DNA of 64,000 bases from the NCBI GenBank assembly GCA_008694505.1, contig VZDJ01000116.1, positions 25,449,666-25,513,665 on the forward strand, in the 5' to 3' direction. Shown here one piece after another: positions 34,301 to 42,700 of this stretch (position 1 is its first letter; each line of letters opens with the position of its first letter). The notes beneath the pieces are model-generated. The model did not search any database. It saw nothing but the letters and a program-made list of their open reading frames with translations, and had not been told where the DNA came from. This DNA is from Cyanoderma ruficeps. Its lineage: Eukaryota > Chordata > Aves > Passeriformes > Timaliidae. A program made the position numbers and the translations under genes.

Positions 34301-36954
34301 AGAGGTTATCCTGCAGGTCACCTCTGCTTTCCCCTGAAAGAACTGTGCTCCCAAGGGAGAGACTTGTTCACTCTGGGCACAGCACAGAACCTCAGGCCTT
34401 GGCTTTTATGCTCAGCAGAGTCAGCTAATTGTGGTAAATTTTTTATGGTGGCTTTGTGCTGGAGCCTTAACTCTGCTGTGGGAAATGAAAAAGGACCATC
34501 AGTTTGGAGTCCAAGACTTAGCACAGTGCAGGTGAAAGATGGAGTGTCCCTGTATTAAAAATCCATTGAGTGTGCTTACAATGTTAATATTATGAGAGCT
34601 TTATGAGCTCCCTTCAATTTGGCTGGAGAGAGTGATATTCAAGGCTTCAGTATTGCTATTAGTGAGTATTAGGATATTTCACTGTGAATCCTGAATTCCT
34701 GAATATACCAATTCCCAATGTGCCCTGTACATGCTTATAATTCTGAAAATGTTAATTTTTATAATTCTGAAAATGTTAATTTACTCATGGAATAAGGGAG
34801 AATTTTGTATAGAAAAAAGTAAAGTTAAATACTGAAAATGAAAGAATATTCTCTTTCCTTTACAGACAAAGGGAGAAAAAAGGAAAAAAAAAAAAAGAGA
34901 AAAGTTATTCTATGATGAAATTAAACAAAAGACAGAATTGGGTTTTTTTTTTCAAAAAGAGGCATTAAAATAGCTGCCTGTGTTTTTTGTTTATTACCCC
35001 CAGTCAAGGAAGGTCCGTAAGACAGAAACCTTTGGCATAAATCATGTAGTGAATTTGTATTACTGTGGTGCCCAAGCTGAGGCCCAAAGTTGCATAATTT
35101 GTGTAAAGATTTTGAAAGAAATTATCTGGGCAAGATTTCAGCAAGCCTTAAAATCCCAGGGAACTTAAAGAGGACTTGCAAAAATCTGGTGTTTCTCCAT
35201 GATTAAAAATAATAATCATAGGCTTGATCTAATTGTTAAGCAAAATAAAAAAGCAGCTGGAACACTATTCAGTCAAAGTAGAATAATCTGAGAATTGCAC
35301 CCAACACAGGCTTACAGAAAATTAATCTTGTCACAATAACTAAGTTTTTTACAAGTTGATTGATGCTGTGCTGTGAAAATTCTTGCCCTTGGTACTTTTA
35401 ATACCATTAGAGTTAGGTAGGAACAGGCTGATGAAATCAGTCAGCTTGCAGTGTGGGTAGGATAAGTTACTGTCTGCACACAATCACCTTTTGAATTCTG
35501 GTTTGAGCCCCTGTTACATTGATTTTTGATAGATTCATTATGTCCTTTTGTGTGGAGGAAGAGAATATAGGATTAGAAGGCATCTCCTGGGTCACTCCTT
35601 GCAGGCCTGTTCCTCAAATGTGACTTGCAGTTACATTTCTTAAAATTTTCCACCTCAGTATTAGATTTTCAGGTTTTCTTGCCCTGATCATTCTTGAAAA
35701 AAGACATCTCACTCTGATGATTACAAACTATCTATTACACATTGAAAATTGAACCACATGTTTGTTTTAATAAAAATCACATTGAGAAACCAGAGTATTT
35801 AATCTGTATTGAAGGACTTTAGGCAAAATTAATTTGTATTGATTTACCCTTCTTTGCCAGTAAACTCGATGATCCACCATGTTCATTGCACTTAGGGTTT
35901 TTTGAAATTAAAAGAATGGAAACACAGGTGTACTCAGATGATGTGGTGCTGAATCAGTCTTGTTAAAGTAAAATGTGTTATCAGGTCATATTTTAACCAG
36001 TGCCTTTTGCCTCAATTCATTATTCTTCATGTTAAACCTGAGGCTTTCACAGAGTGTGTATTTTCAGTGAAATTTTTCTCTTGTTGATTGTAAATGAAAC
36101 ACAAGATGAGGTAAGTATTTCAATAAGAGGCAGAACCAGAAAACCATAGAAAATTTGAAATTGCCTGTATGAGAGAATTGCAAATATCTCATCCAATATC
36201 CTTATTTTATCTTTATTTTCTGACAGGAGTATGGGCTAGTAAAAAACATCAAAGAAAGATATTCAGAAGGTGTTAAATCAGTTAACAGGCATGCTTAGTC
36301 TTTGACCTTTCAGATGCTTTTGGTAAGAATTCATCCAGCTTGAAATTGTTCTTGGCAATCTGCTTTTGTAAGTGGGAGAAGATCCGTGGGTTGCCTCCCC
36401 ACAAATGGTCAGCTGTGATCTGGAACCTCAGGAGTGTTTGATACCCCATGGAGCCCGTTCAATTCCCCATGCTCATCTCCCAAAACTTAGCCAACCATGC
36501 ACAGTTTGGGTGTTCAAAATATTAAACAAGACCCCCAAGGACTGATTTTATCTGTCTGGTGTGACTGTGGTATTTGGTTCATCATTGGTTCAATGTGGTT
36601 CAAGTGGTGCAAGTTCTTGAGGAAAATTCGAAATTCACATTTTCTGTCTTAAACATTTTCACATCTACCAAATGTCTTTTATTTCCAATTGTCACTCCTG
36701 GCTGCCTTTTCCCTGGTAACGTGCTTCTGGTTTTGTTGCTTTTTTTTCCTGCAGATGCTTTTGTTGGAGGGATCATTGGCCTCATTTTTGCTTATATTTG
36801 CTACAGACAGCACTACCCTCCTTTGGGTAATACAGCCTGTCACAAATCTTACGTCAGCCTGCTGGATCAGAACTCAGTGAAGAAAGAAGAGAGACCTACA
36901 GCCGACAATGCTACTGGGCTGCCTCTGGAGGGAATAACTGAAGGTCCCGTATGA
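7290..36954 (+). CDS. PLPP4: PLPP4 (phospholipid phosphatase 4), exons 2-7, 5'-partial
   Basis: This is an integral membrane lipid phosphatase of the PAP2/LPP superfamily. The human protein is reported to dephosphorylate diacylglycerol pyrophosphate, phosphatidate and lysophosphatidate without needing magnesium. Six exons join to 760 nt including the stop. Numbering assumes the usual 19 residues in exon 1, which is outside the window; the total is then 271 aa, matching the mammalian length as I remember it. The three PAP2 motifs are visible: C1 KLIVGRPRP (102-110, catalytic R109), C2 PSIH (143-146, H146) and C3 [12 protein letters not shown] (195-206, nucleophile H202, D206). Hydrophobic segments at about 54-74, 84-104, 149-162, 178-195 and 207-222 fit a multi-pass protein. 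The paralogue PLPP5 is excluded by PSIH (PLPP5 has PSGH), by [13 protein letters not shown] and by the tail EGITEGPV. No frameshift or premature stop is seen. Introns occupy over 95% of the span. Confidence 0.97.
7399..10916. other. PLPP4 intron 2: no gene seen
   Basis: This 3.5-kb intron has no repeat I can name. It contains a T run with an N at 9864-9878 and a 14-bp tandem repeat at 10595-10633. Confidence 0.75.
10595..10633. repeat. 14-bp tandem repeat, 2.8 copies
   Basis: The unit TGTATGAATTTCAG occurs at 10595-10608 and 10609-10622, with a partial third copy (TGTATGAATTT) at 10623-10633. The two full copies are identical, pointing to recent slippage. Confidence 0.9.
10917..11007 (+). 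CDS. PLPP4: PLPP4 exon 3 (residues 56-86)
   Basis: The exon encodes [17 protein letters not shown] followed by [13 protein letters not shown]: a membrane helix and then a charged loop. The acceptor is TCTCACAG ending at 10916 and the donor is GTAATG at 11008, weaker than the GTAAGT sites elsewhere in the gene because the +5 base is T. The exon starts in phase 0 and leaves one base of the next alanine codon (intron 3 phase 1). At 91 nt its skipping would shift the frame and remove the catalytic motifs. Confidence 0.96.
12600..12943 (-). mobile_element. Solo LTR, family 2 (ERVK-like), antisense copy in intron 3
   Basis: This 344-bp element has TGTTGC...GCAACA-type ends (forward strand TGTTGCTCAGG at 12600 and GGGCAACA ending at 12943). 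It is flanked by a perfect 6-bp direct repeat CCCCCA (12594-12599 and 12944-12949). A 6-bp duplication is the hallmark of ERVK/betaretrovirus-like integration. Read on the minus strand it carries CCAATCTCT, a TATAAAG-like box and AATAAAG near the 3' part, in LTR order. It aligns over nearly its whole length with the sense copy at 16085-16387. Open frames crossing it are not genes. Confidence 0.88.
14176..14211. repeat. AT/TG compound microsatellite
   Basis: An (AT)n run is followed by CAGG and then (TG)n. The tract is short and of the ordinary compound type. Confidence 0.9.
14624..14687 (+). CDS. PLPP4: PLPP4 exon 4 (residues 86-107, start of catalytic motif C1)
   Basis: This 64-nt exon encodes [20 protein letters not shown] and two bases of the next arginine. 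K102 of the PAP2 C1 motif is here, and the rest of that motif is in exon 5. The acceptor is TTTTGTAG ending at 14623 and the donor is GTAAGT at 14688. The hydrophobic run before K102 is a membrane helix that places C1 at the membrane face. The exon lies between two copies of one LTR family, in introns 3 and 5. Confidence 0.96.
14688..15944. other. PLPP4 intron 4: no gene seen
   Basis: This 1.26-kb intron is unique-looking sequence. The open frames of 60-125 codons on both strands at about 14709-15129 are not similar to any family I know and overlap each other, as expected by chance. Confidence 0.75.
15945..16069 (+). CDS. PLPP4: PLPP4 exon 5 (residues 107-149, motifs C1 end and C2)
   Basis: The exon completes motif C1 (R109, P110) and encodes the loop [18 protein letters not shown], ending in [13 protein letters not shown], which holds motif C2 (P143 to H146). 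The acceptor is TTCTTGTAG ending at 15944 and the donor is GTAAGT at 16070. It enters in phase 2 and leaves in phase 1, 125 nt in all. A solo LTR starts at 16085, so only 15 bases separate the exon end from retroviral sequence. The donor hexamer itself is intact and outside the target-site duplication. Confidence 0.97.
16085..16387 (+). mobile_element. Solo LTR, family 2 (ERVK-like), sense copy 15 bp after exon 5
   Basis: This 303-bp element begins TGTTGCCC and ends GATCAACA. The flanks are CTTATA (16079-16084) and CTTAAA (16388-16393), a 6-bp target duplication with one mismatch. It is roughly 80% identical by eye to the antisense copy at 12600-12943 and lacks about 41 bp near its 3' end that the other copy has. 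It carries GCCAATCTCT, a TATA-like GTATATAAATG at about 16274-16284 and ATTAAA at 16300-16305 as a possible poly(A) signal. It lies in the same direction as PLPP4. Confidence 0.87.
16490..16518. repeat. Perfect palindrome, 14-bp arms, 1-nt centre
   Basis: AATTTCTGACTTTC (16490-16503) is followed by A and then its exact reverse complement (16505-16518). It lies about 100 bp beyond the sense LTR. Confidence 0.95.
21650..21790 (-). mobile_element. Degenerate CR1 LINE fragment
   Basis: The forward strand reads CTGGTCCAGTGCCTGACCAC, then a diverged ATTGTTTCTTAAATTTAAATG stretch and CAGTTGGTGCCAGTTGTCTC. This order matches the reverse complement of the conserved 3' region of avian CR1 elements (the block upstream of the 3' UTR tail). 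Divergence is high, so the limits are approximate and the subfamily is not assigned. Confidence 0.65.
22357..22387. repeat. 13-bp tandem repeat, 2.4 copies
   Basis: ATCAGAGAATTCA occurs at 22357-22369 and 22370-22382, followed by a partial ATCAG. Confidence 0.9.
24414..24715 (+). mobile_element. CR1 LINE 3' fragment, sense orientation
   Basis: Consecutive landmarks of a CR1 3' end are in order: GACGGGACACATGGGAATGG, GCCAGGGGAGGTTCAGACTC, a block AAGGGTGGTCAAACACTGGAAG, CCCAGAGAGCTGGG and CTCCCTTCCAAATGAAATATTCTG. It ends in a TTCTGTTC-type repeat that corresponds to the octamer tail. It is 5'-truncated and moderately diverged. Confidence 0.82.
26521..26640 (-). mobile_element. CR1 LINE 3' fragment with internal deletion
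   Basis: GGTTTGGGTTGGAAGGGACC, then TTCATCTAGTTCCATACCC, CCATGGACAGGGACACCTCC and CCACTATCCCAGGTTGCCC follow the reverse complement of the CR1 3' terminus. After about 26608 the sequence jumps to CCTTCTCCTCTCCATGCTGAACAA, which belongs to a more 5' CR1 segment, so an internal deletion is likely. Confidence 0.82.
26824..26848. repeat. Hairpin, 11-bp arms, 3-nt loop
   Basis: TAAATAACTCT (26824-26834), loop AAG, then the exact reverse complement AGAGTTATTTA (26838-26848). Confidence 0.93.
31703..31873 (+). CDS. PLPP4: PLPP4 exon 6 (residues 149-206, motif C3)
   Basis: The exon encodes [19 protein letters not shown], a basic loop (ESGRGKSWR), a second membrane helix ([16 protein letters not shown]) and motif C3 [11 protein letters not shown], whose H202 is the predicted phosphohistidine nucleophile. 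The final aspartate is completed by exon 7. The donor is GTGAGA at 31874. The acceptor (TTTATCAG ending at 31702) has a short, interrupted pyrimidine tract. An A-rich run (about 31628-31653) and branch-site-like ACTAAC (31654) and CTAAT (31671) lie just upstream, so recognition of this exon may depend on exonic enhancers. Confidence 0.97.
32571..33005 (-). mobile_element. LTR element, family 3, internally deleted
   Basis: The forward strand begins TGTGGTGGGTTGACCCTGG and contains TCTCTCCAGCTGTCATTGCAC, TTATCCCAGAGGTGCTCCC and AAGCTTCTGGCAG, ending GCTACCAAAACCTGGCC and then CAACA. I recognise this order from a common avian LTR, which reads on the minus strand with TG...CA ends. It appears much shorter than intact copies I recall, consistent with a central deletion. 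No clear target-site duplication could be found, so the exact ends are less certain than for the other LTRs. Confidence 0.68.
33041..33672 (-). mobile_element. CR1 LINE 3' fragment with internal minisatellite
   Basis: The copy starts with octamer-tail sequence (CACAGAATTCACAGAATCACC) and GGTTGGAAGAGACCTTC. It continues through GGATGGTGACTCCACCACC, TTCTCCAGGCTAAACAACCCC, CCCTCAGTCGTTCCTCACAGG and GGGCCCAGAACTGGACACAGC up to GGTGTGGCCTCACCAGTGC, all in the reverse-complement order of a CR1 3' region. It is about 630 bp, 5'-truncated and relatively well preserved. It abuts the LTR at 32571-33005. Confidence 0.9.
33513..33644. repeat. 44-bp tandem repeat, exactly three copies, inside CR1
   Basis: Units are 33513-33556, 33557-33600 and 33601-33644, each beginning CAA(C/T)GTCCTTCC and ending GGACAC(A/G)GCACT. 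They differ at only a few positions. A single CR1 element has one copy of this segment, so the array arose by duplication after or during insertion. Confidence 0.95.
34735..34782. repeat. Perfect 24-bp tandem duplication
   Basis: The unit starting TTATAATTCTGAAAATG is present at 34735-34758 and again, identical, at 34759-34782. Confidence 0.95.
36755..36954 (+). CDS. PLPP4: PLPP4 exon 7, last coding exon (residues 206-271 and stop)
   Basis: The exon encodes [18 protein letters not shown], the last membrane helix, and then a cytosolic tail with [21 protein letters not shown] and the conserved end EGITEGPV followed by TGA at 36952-36954. The acceptor is a long T tract ending CTGCAG at 36754. 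The tail segment LLDQNSV differs from what I recall of the human protein in this part, while the helix and the last eight residues match, as expected for a fast-changing linker. Confidence 0.96.
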
Positions 36955-39715
36955 CTTTGAGAAATGTGCAGAATGAACTTTTAGCCTTCTCACATTTCCC
37001 CCAAACTGGTCTCTTAACAGTGGTCCTTACTGTACATTTTTTTTTTCCTTTGGTTTCTTTCCTTTTTATAAAGGGAATTTAAATATTTTATTTTTAATGC
37101 CATGATACCATCATACTTTTAAAGTTAAACTTCCAGTTCATACTGACTTGCTGAATTATCTGTTTTCAGTCTACTGCAAACAGGTAGAACTACTCGAGGG
37201 AAGGGGAGAGAACATTATTAAGCTCGTGTGGGGAATGGTTAAAAGAGCAATTTTGAGATGTGCTTGACCATCTACTAGATCTGGAAACAGATTTTCTGAA
37301 GTACTGAGTATCTTCTACAAAGTTCTGGTCACCTTCAGCACTCAGTGATTTCGATGGGTGGCGAGTACACAGAGCACTTTTCATCAGGTGTTCAACATCT
37401 GTAATTCAATAATTTCGGGCACCATCCATATGTTTATCTTGCTGCCTTCTGACATTAACAAAAATCTCCACATGCTGGTGGAACTTTGTATTAATTGTCA
37501 AGTTTTGCCAAGGTAATTCTGAGCTACTAATGACTAAGAAGGCGAAAGGTGTGGATGGTGAAGTGCTTATAAGAGCCAAGCCTTGTGCATTAGTAGTTCC
37601 ACAGGATGATTCTCATGCTCAATGCTGTTAAAATTACCAACTGAGAGCAACATCCAGGATGGATTAGAAACTTGGTGTTGTGTCATCTGCAATTTTTGAG
37701 AACTTGCAGTATTTGCCGTGAAATCCAAAGGAAAGGACACCCATTGCATTTAACAAGCTGAAGTCTTTCAAACAGGTGTTTAAAACCCCCTAAAACTGGG
37801 AGGATAAAAAAACCACAAAGTTTTCTGTGGATCTCGGTGTGCCATGTTCATTCTTGTGTAGTGACTCACTGCAGCATTGGTGATCCAAGGAAATGCAAAG
37901 ATTCTCATTCGTGACTTTGGGCGCACAACCACGAGTGCTTGTGGTGGTTTCCAGCACTGTAACACATCCAGAGGAAGGCTGGAGACAGTTTTCCACTAGT
38001 CCCATCCCACATTTTCAGCTCACCATGCTTCTTGGGCATGGTGCTTGCCAAGGTACCTGAATTGGAACTCACCTGAATCAAACCACTGTTGGTATGGAGG
38101 AGGTTGATGAGTGTGTGACCTAAGTTAATTTATTATCAGTGGGATAATTATCTGTTTGTTGTGTAAGCACTATGCACTACACATCACATTCCTGAGATGA
38201 TGTACCTTTGGGATGGCAGAATGTCAGATTCCAGGCTTTTCTCTCCTTAGGTATCCTGTGAAAACGCAGGCAAAATATTCCAGCCCACACCCTGGCAGTT
38301 GAACATTTCTTGGAGCAATCAAGATAATGTTGATCAACGACCACAATTACGGTGCTTCAGACTGGAGGAGACTGCTGCCATGATTATAATTTCTGTGTTC
38401 CTGTTGGAATATGCATCGGCCTTGTAGACATTTTGTGATTCAAACAGCTCAATGTCTTTATGTAAGGCTTGCCATTTACTTTCTCAAAGCTAAGCTTTGT
38501 AGATTTCTTTTCTTTTCTTTTTTTTTTTTTTCGAGAAGAGCTGCTTCCTGATTGGCAACACTTGAATTTTTACAAAAAGCAAGTAAATTAGGGTCCCATT
38601 AAAAATAAACCTGATAACTGTGTACAAGAGGATGCAACCTCGCTGTGTATAAACTTATATGATATTTGGAAATGGCTATAAACAGGAAGTGACATTAAGG
38701 AACAGAATGTAACAGGAGTGAGCCCGGGAGGTTCTGTAGAAATCAGGCCTTGCAAAGCTGGTACAGTTTAACTGTGTCAGAAGGAGGATGTTTCACTTAC
38801 ACAATTCTGAGCTCCACAACAGAGACAGTTGAACTTAGCTGTGGTTTTCCTGGTGAACATACAGTAATTCACAATGCCAGCATCAGCAAAGAAAAATTAT
38901 TTGGCATTTGCACTGGATTTGACAGAACACTCCTCTGGCGTGGTTGAGATCTTATTCTAGAAGTCCACAGAGTTCCACGGAGGTTTAATCTTCCCACAAA
39001 GGTTTTAAACCATCCTACAGAATTCTGTAACAAATATAGTTTTCTGTTACTCCATGTGGGAGGATTACTGAAAGCCCCAGAGTCAGGGTGAGGCTTGGCC
39101 ATTTGCTCTTTTCTTTTCAGCAGGAACCCTAGTCTTCCAGGTTATATGCAAACGTTTAAAAAAAAAAAATCTTGAGTCAAAATTAGAAGTTTAATACTGA
39201 TGCATAGAGCATTTTGCATGTTTTTATATAGATCCGGCTTATTCTCAAAACGGAGTGGGGCTTTCTAAGTGTGCTATACACATTCTCAGTATTTTAATGG
39301 CTTTTGGTACAGACAGGCTGTCTTTGGGATGAGGAAAAACTCATACAGCCCTCAAGTGAGTAGTGGCTGTTAAAGGATTGGAACATGGAGTGTAATACAG
39401 CATAAAACCTGAAATTGCAAGAGTAATTGGTGACCTCGGAAAAGCAGTAAAGAATAACACATTTTAATGGGAATAATTAAATCGAGAGCCATGAAGTAGA
39501 CAATGTAAAAAGGTTTGATTAAAATGTAATTAAAATTATGAAAGACTTAATGGAATGAAACTCGTGGAGGGAATCTGTAGGTGCCGCAATCACCAGTGCA
39601 GAGTCAGCGTAGGGAAGGCATTTTTGTGGATCAATGTATTTTAATCTCATGCTTTCTCAGTGTGAAGGAGATGTAATGTTGTAATGCACCAATAAAACAA
39701 CACATGAATGTGGGT
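36955..39715 (+). other. PLPP4: PLPP4 probable 3' UTR
   Basis: No coding potential follows the stop. The stretch is A/T-rich, with a long T run at about 38509-38532 and a possible earlier signal AATAAA at 38604. A stronger 3' end is at 39691, where AATAAA is followed by GT-rich sequence (GTGGGTTTGT). Which site is used, and so the true UTR length, cannot be decided without transcript data. Confidence 0.6.
39691..39696 (+). terminator. PLPP4: Candidate polyadenylation signal of PLPP4
   Basis: A canonical AATAAA is followed about 15-25 bases later by a GT-rich element (TGTGGGTTTGT), the arrangement expected for cleavage near 39710-39720. A second AATAAA at 39777 and an earlier one at 38604 are alternatives. 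Confidence 0.55.
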
Positions 39716-42700
39716 TTGTACATCTGCGTGTTATCATTCTTTTGAGAAGTATATAATTTAGCGAGTGGTTTTCATTAATAAACCATGTTGGGCATCACAC
39801 AAAAAGAAAAAAGCCCCAAAGAAACAGTGGTACTGATAAACGCTCATTACTGATGCTGTTAAAATGGAACAGCCCCCTTCCTTTAACCAAAATAACGTTC
39901 CTCAGCTTTCTTCCAGGTAAAGGTGCAGTGTAAGTCTGCAAGGCTGAAATCCTGTCATTGTTACCCAACAGGTCCCTGGTCCCATTCCATATCTCAAATA
40001 ACACTGCAAGTGCCATATTTAATAACAAATGTGCTTGGACTAGAACAGGAGAACAATATCAAATCAAACACAGCAGGGATATCCTGAAACCATGAGACTG
40101 GGAACCAACAAAATGTCTCCACAGTGAATGCAAATCTCAGGCATTGGGTTAGAAATAGAGCACCTGTGCTGATTCAGTCAGATTTGGTTGTTTTTCCTCA
40201 TTTGGCCCTCTATTTTTTTCCCCTCTGCATAGAACAAATTATTTAATGTGAAACGAGAACCTCATTTTCCTTCTTTCTACCCATGGCAAAAAATACTTTG
40301 CTGTGGACTGGGGAAAAAAACCCCACCCAAACCTATGAAAAAGCCACACTTGGGTTTTGTGGTACTAAAATCCCAAAGACTTTTGGATCACTGAGCACAT
40401 CACATCCTGTAGGTGGAATAAAGCCTTCACATGGGTTTTGCTCACAGTCTTAAATGTTTTAATTTGTCTTAAAATTTCTAAGCAGGACCATGTTGTTGGA
40501 CAGTTAGGAGTAGCACCCACAGGCATTATCTGAAATCAAATTTATTACTCTTTCCAATCTTTACAAGATACAGAGTCTCACCTGCTATCTCCGAGTACAC
40601 TCCATACTTGTGTGATAAGCAGAATGCTTACATTGCTGTCTTAAGAGGCTAAAACTAAATTAAAAGTTTCCACTAGGATGCACCCAGTTTAATTCAGTTT
40701 ATTATATAGAGAACTCCTGTTCTACAGGTGTGCAAATTACTCTCTGCTCAGGAACTTGCTCTGAACAGAGAAAAAACATTATCATTTTGCCATTAAATTA
40801 AAATCTGCCTAACGTTTATAAAATTAAAATGACAAGACTGGGTGGGTAACTCCTGATGCACTGAATTAACTGATATTCTTTTTGCAGATGCTACAGGATT
40901 TTTGCTTTGACTTGCAGAAATAACAACAAAAAAAAAAAATCAGCATTCATGCTGGTCCAGACTTTGGACCTTGTTTGAACCCAGATAATTGTAATAAAAC
41001 ATCTGAGCTGCAACAGATGTATGCTGAAGTTACAGAAGGGAAGATCTGCCCATTATTATTCTCTGAAAAAAAACTTTCCAAAGGGAAAAGCAGGAGACAT
41101 TTGGGATAAGCCACATTAGGTAGTCTGAGTAGCAAGGTAGGGATGGGGCGTGAAATAGAAAATCCTCAGCCAGTGCTTTGACTTGGTAAAAACAAGGGAG
41201 TGATGCATTCAGCCAGTTGAGGAGGACTGCAGAAAGTCAGGCATGAAACACGATTGAAGCAGCTCCATAAACCTTAAACCTTTGGACTGAGTCTCTTTGT
41301 TAGTTTGCCAAAAAACCTCTTAATTTCACTGGGCAGATTTGCAGCAGCCGTGCATTATTCCGCCAAGCTACTGGATTTTAACAAGGTTTAAAACAAGTTT
41401 ATTTCTAGGAGTAGATGGGGCTGGGCACAAGGACGCTCTGGTTTTTATTCCAGTAATTATCGACGGCTTTTGTTCACAGATGTAATTGTGCTTTTTAATT
41501 ACAACCCACAGCTCTGTGTTGTCTAAGCTCCTTTGGGTCCCTGGTCCTTTCCATTTGCAGAGCAGCCTCTCTCCTGGTGATGAGAAGGGGAAGAGAATTG
41601 ATGGTGGCATGCACACACCTTCTGGATGGCGTCTGTCTTCCTTCCTTTTCATCTCAATTAGATTTTCCAAATCTAATTAGTGCACTTATAGATAAGCAAG
41701 ATGCACCCACAACACAGTGCAGCTCTAAAAAGGACCAGATGTCATTGCAGGATTGCCCAGCTGAATCCAGACAAGCTCCAGCAGGAGAGGTCAGGTGGCC
41801 ACTGTCCAACACACAGAACTTCCCTCTTTTTGAGCCAAAGGGCGTTTTAAAGACTTTTACAGCTTTTACAATCCTTAGTGTTGCAGTGAGAAGGGGTGGT
41901 CGGTAAAGGGAAGTTTCCAAATGCACTTTCACTCTCGATTTCAAGTGAATTCTCCCCCTGATTCACAGCTGGAGCCAAAGCAGATTTCTGTTCTTCCCAT
42001 TTCTCGGGTTATAAGCTCAGCAAACTCACACCTGGTCGGGGAGATGTGTGAGGGATTGGTGAGTGCCCTGTCACACCTCTGGTTTGGAGACAACAATTCA
42101 AAACATTCCAGTTAGCATCACTCTCAAAGTGACCTGACACCATTCAGATTAAGAGACAAGAGCTGCAAATTGAGATCCAAGCCCATCACTCAAGGCTTGA
42201 AGAGATCTAAGCCAGGAGGAGTTTGATTTATTAGTTCCAGCAGGTTTGCCCAGTGCCCTTTGCTGGACACACTGAGCAGGTGGCTCTGAAGGCTCCCAAG
42301 GGTCAGATTATTGTAAAAAATCTCCTTGAGCTTTTTATTAATTGTTTTTATGTATGTTGTATATGTCAGGGTTATTAGAAGGGTCCCCACTCTGTTGAGG
42401 GTGATATTTACAAATCATTTATTGCTACTTATCAGACTGTTGAAAAATATCTCTTTTAGCAGGCAGGCTGAATGAACCATTCTGTTGTGTCAGTCTGTAT
42501 TCTGTTCACATCACCCCTTATCAGCATCACAGAGCATTTGTGAATACAAAAACCCATTTCATCTTCATTCCCAGTCCAAGAGATTGAAGCCACAATGGAA
42601 GTTTCAGATGTGGGCCCCTGCTGAAACCAATATCACACTGTACAAAAGGAAGGGGGAAAGAACATTACAGCAGTGTCACAATGTCACTCTAATCTAAGAG

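Larger units (their letters stand above)
31874..36754. other. PLPP4 intron 6, with a retroelement cluster
   Basis: The first half holds an LTR (32571-33005) and a CR1 copy (33041-33672). A perfect 24-bp tandem duplication is at 34735-34782. The remaining sequence to exon 7 is A/T-rich with no recognised gene or repeat. Confidence 0.75.

Noticed and set aside
35560..35640. Possible CR1 remnant (GATTAGAAGGCATCTCCTGGG)
   Set aside because: Only one short phrase resembles a CR1 tail and no second landmark follows.
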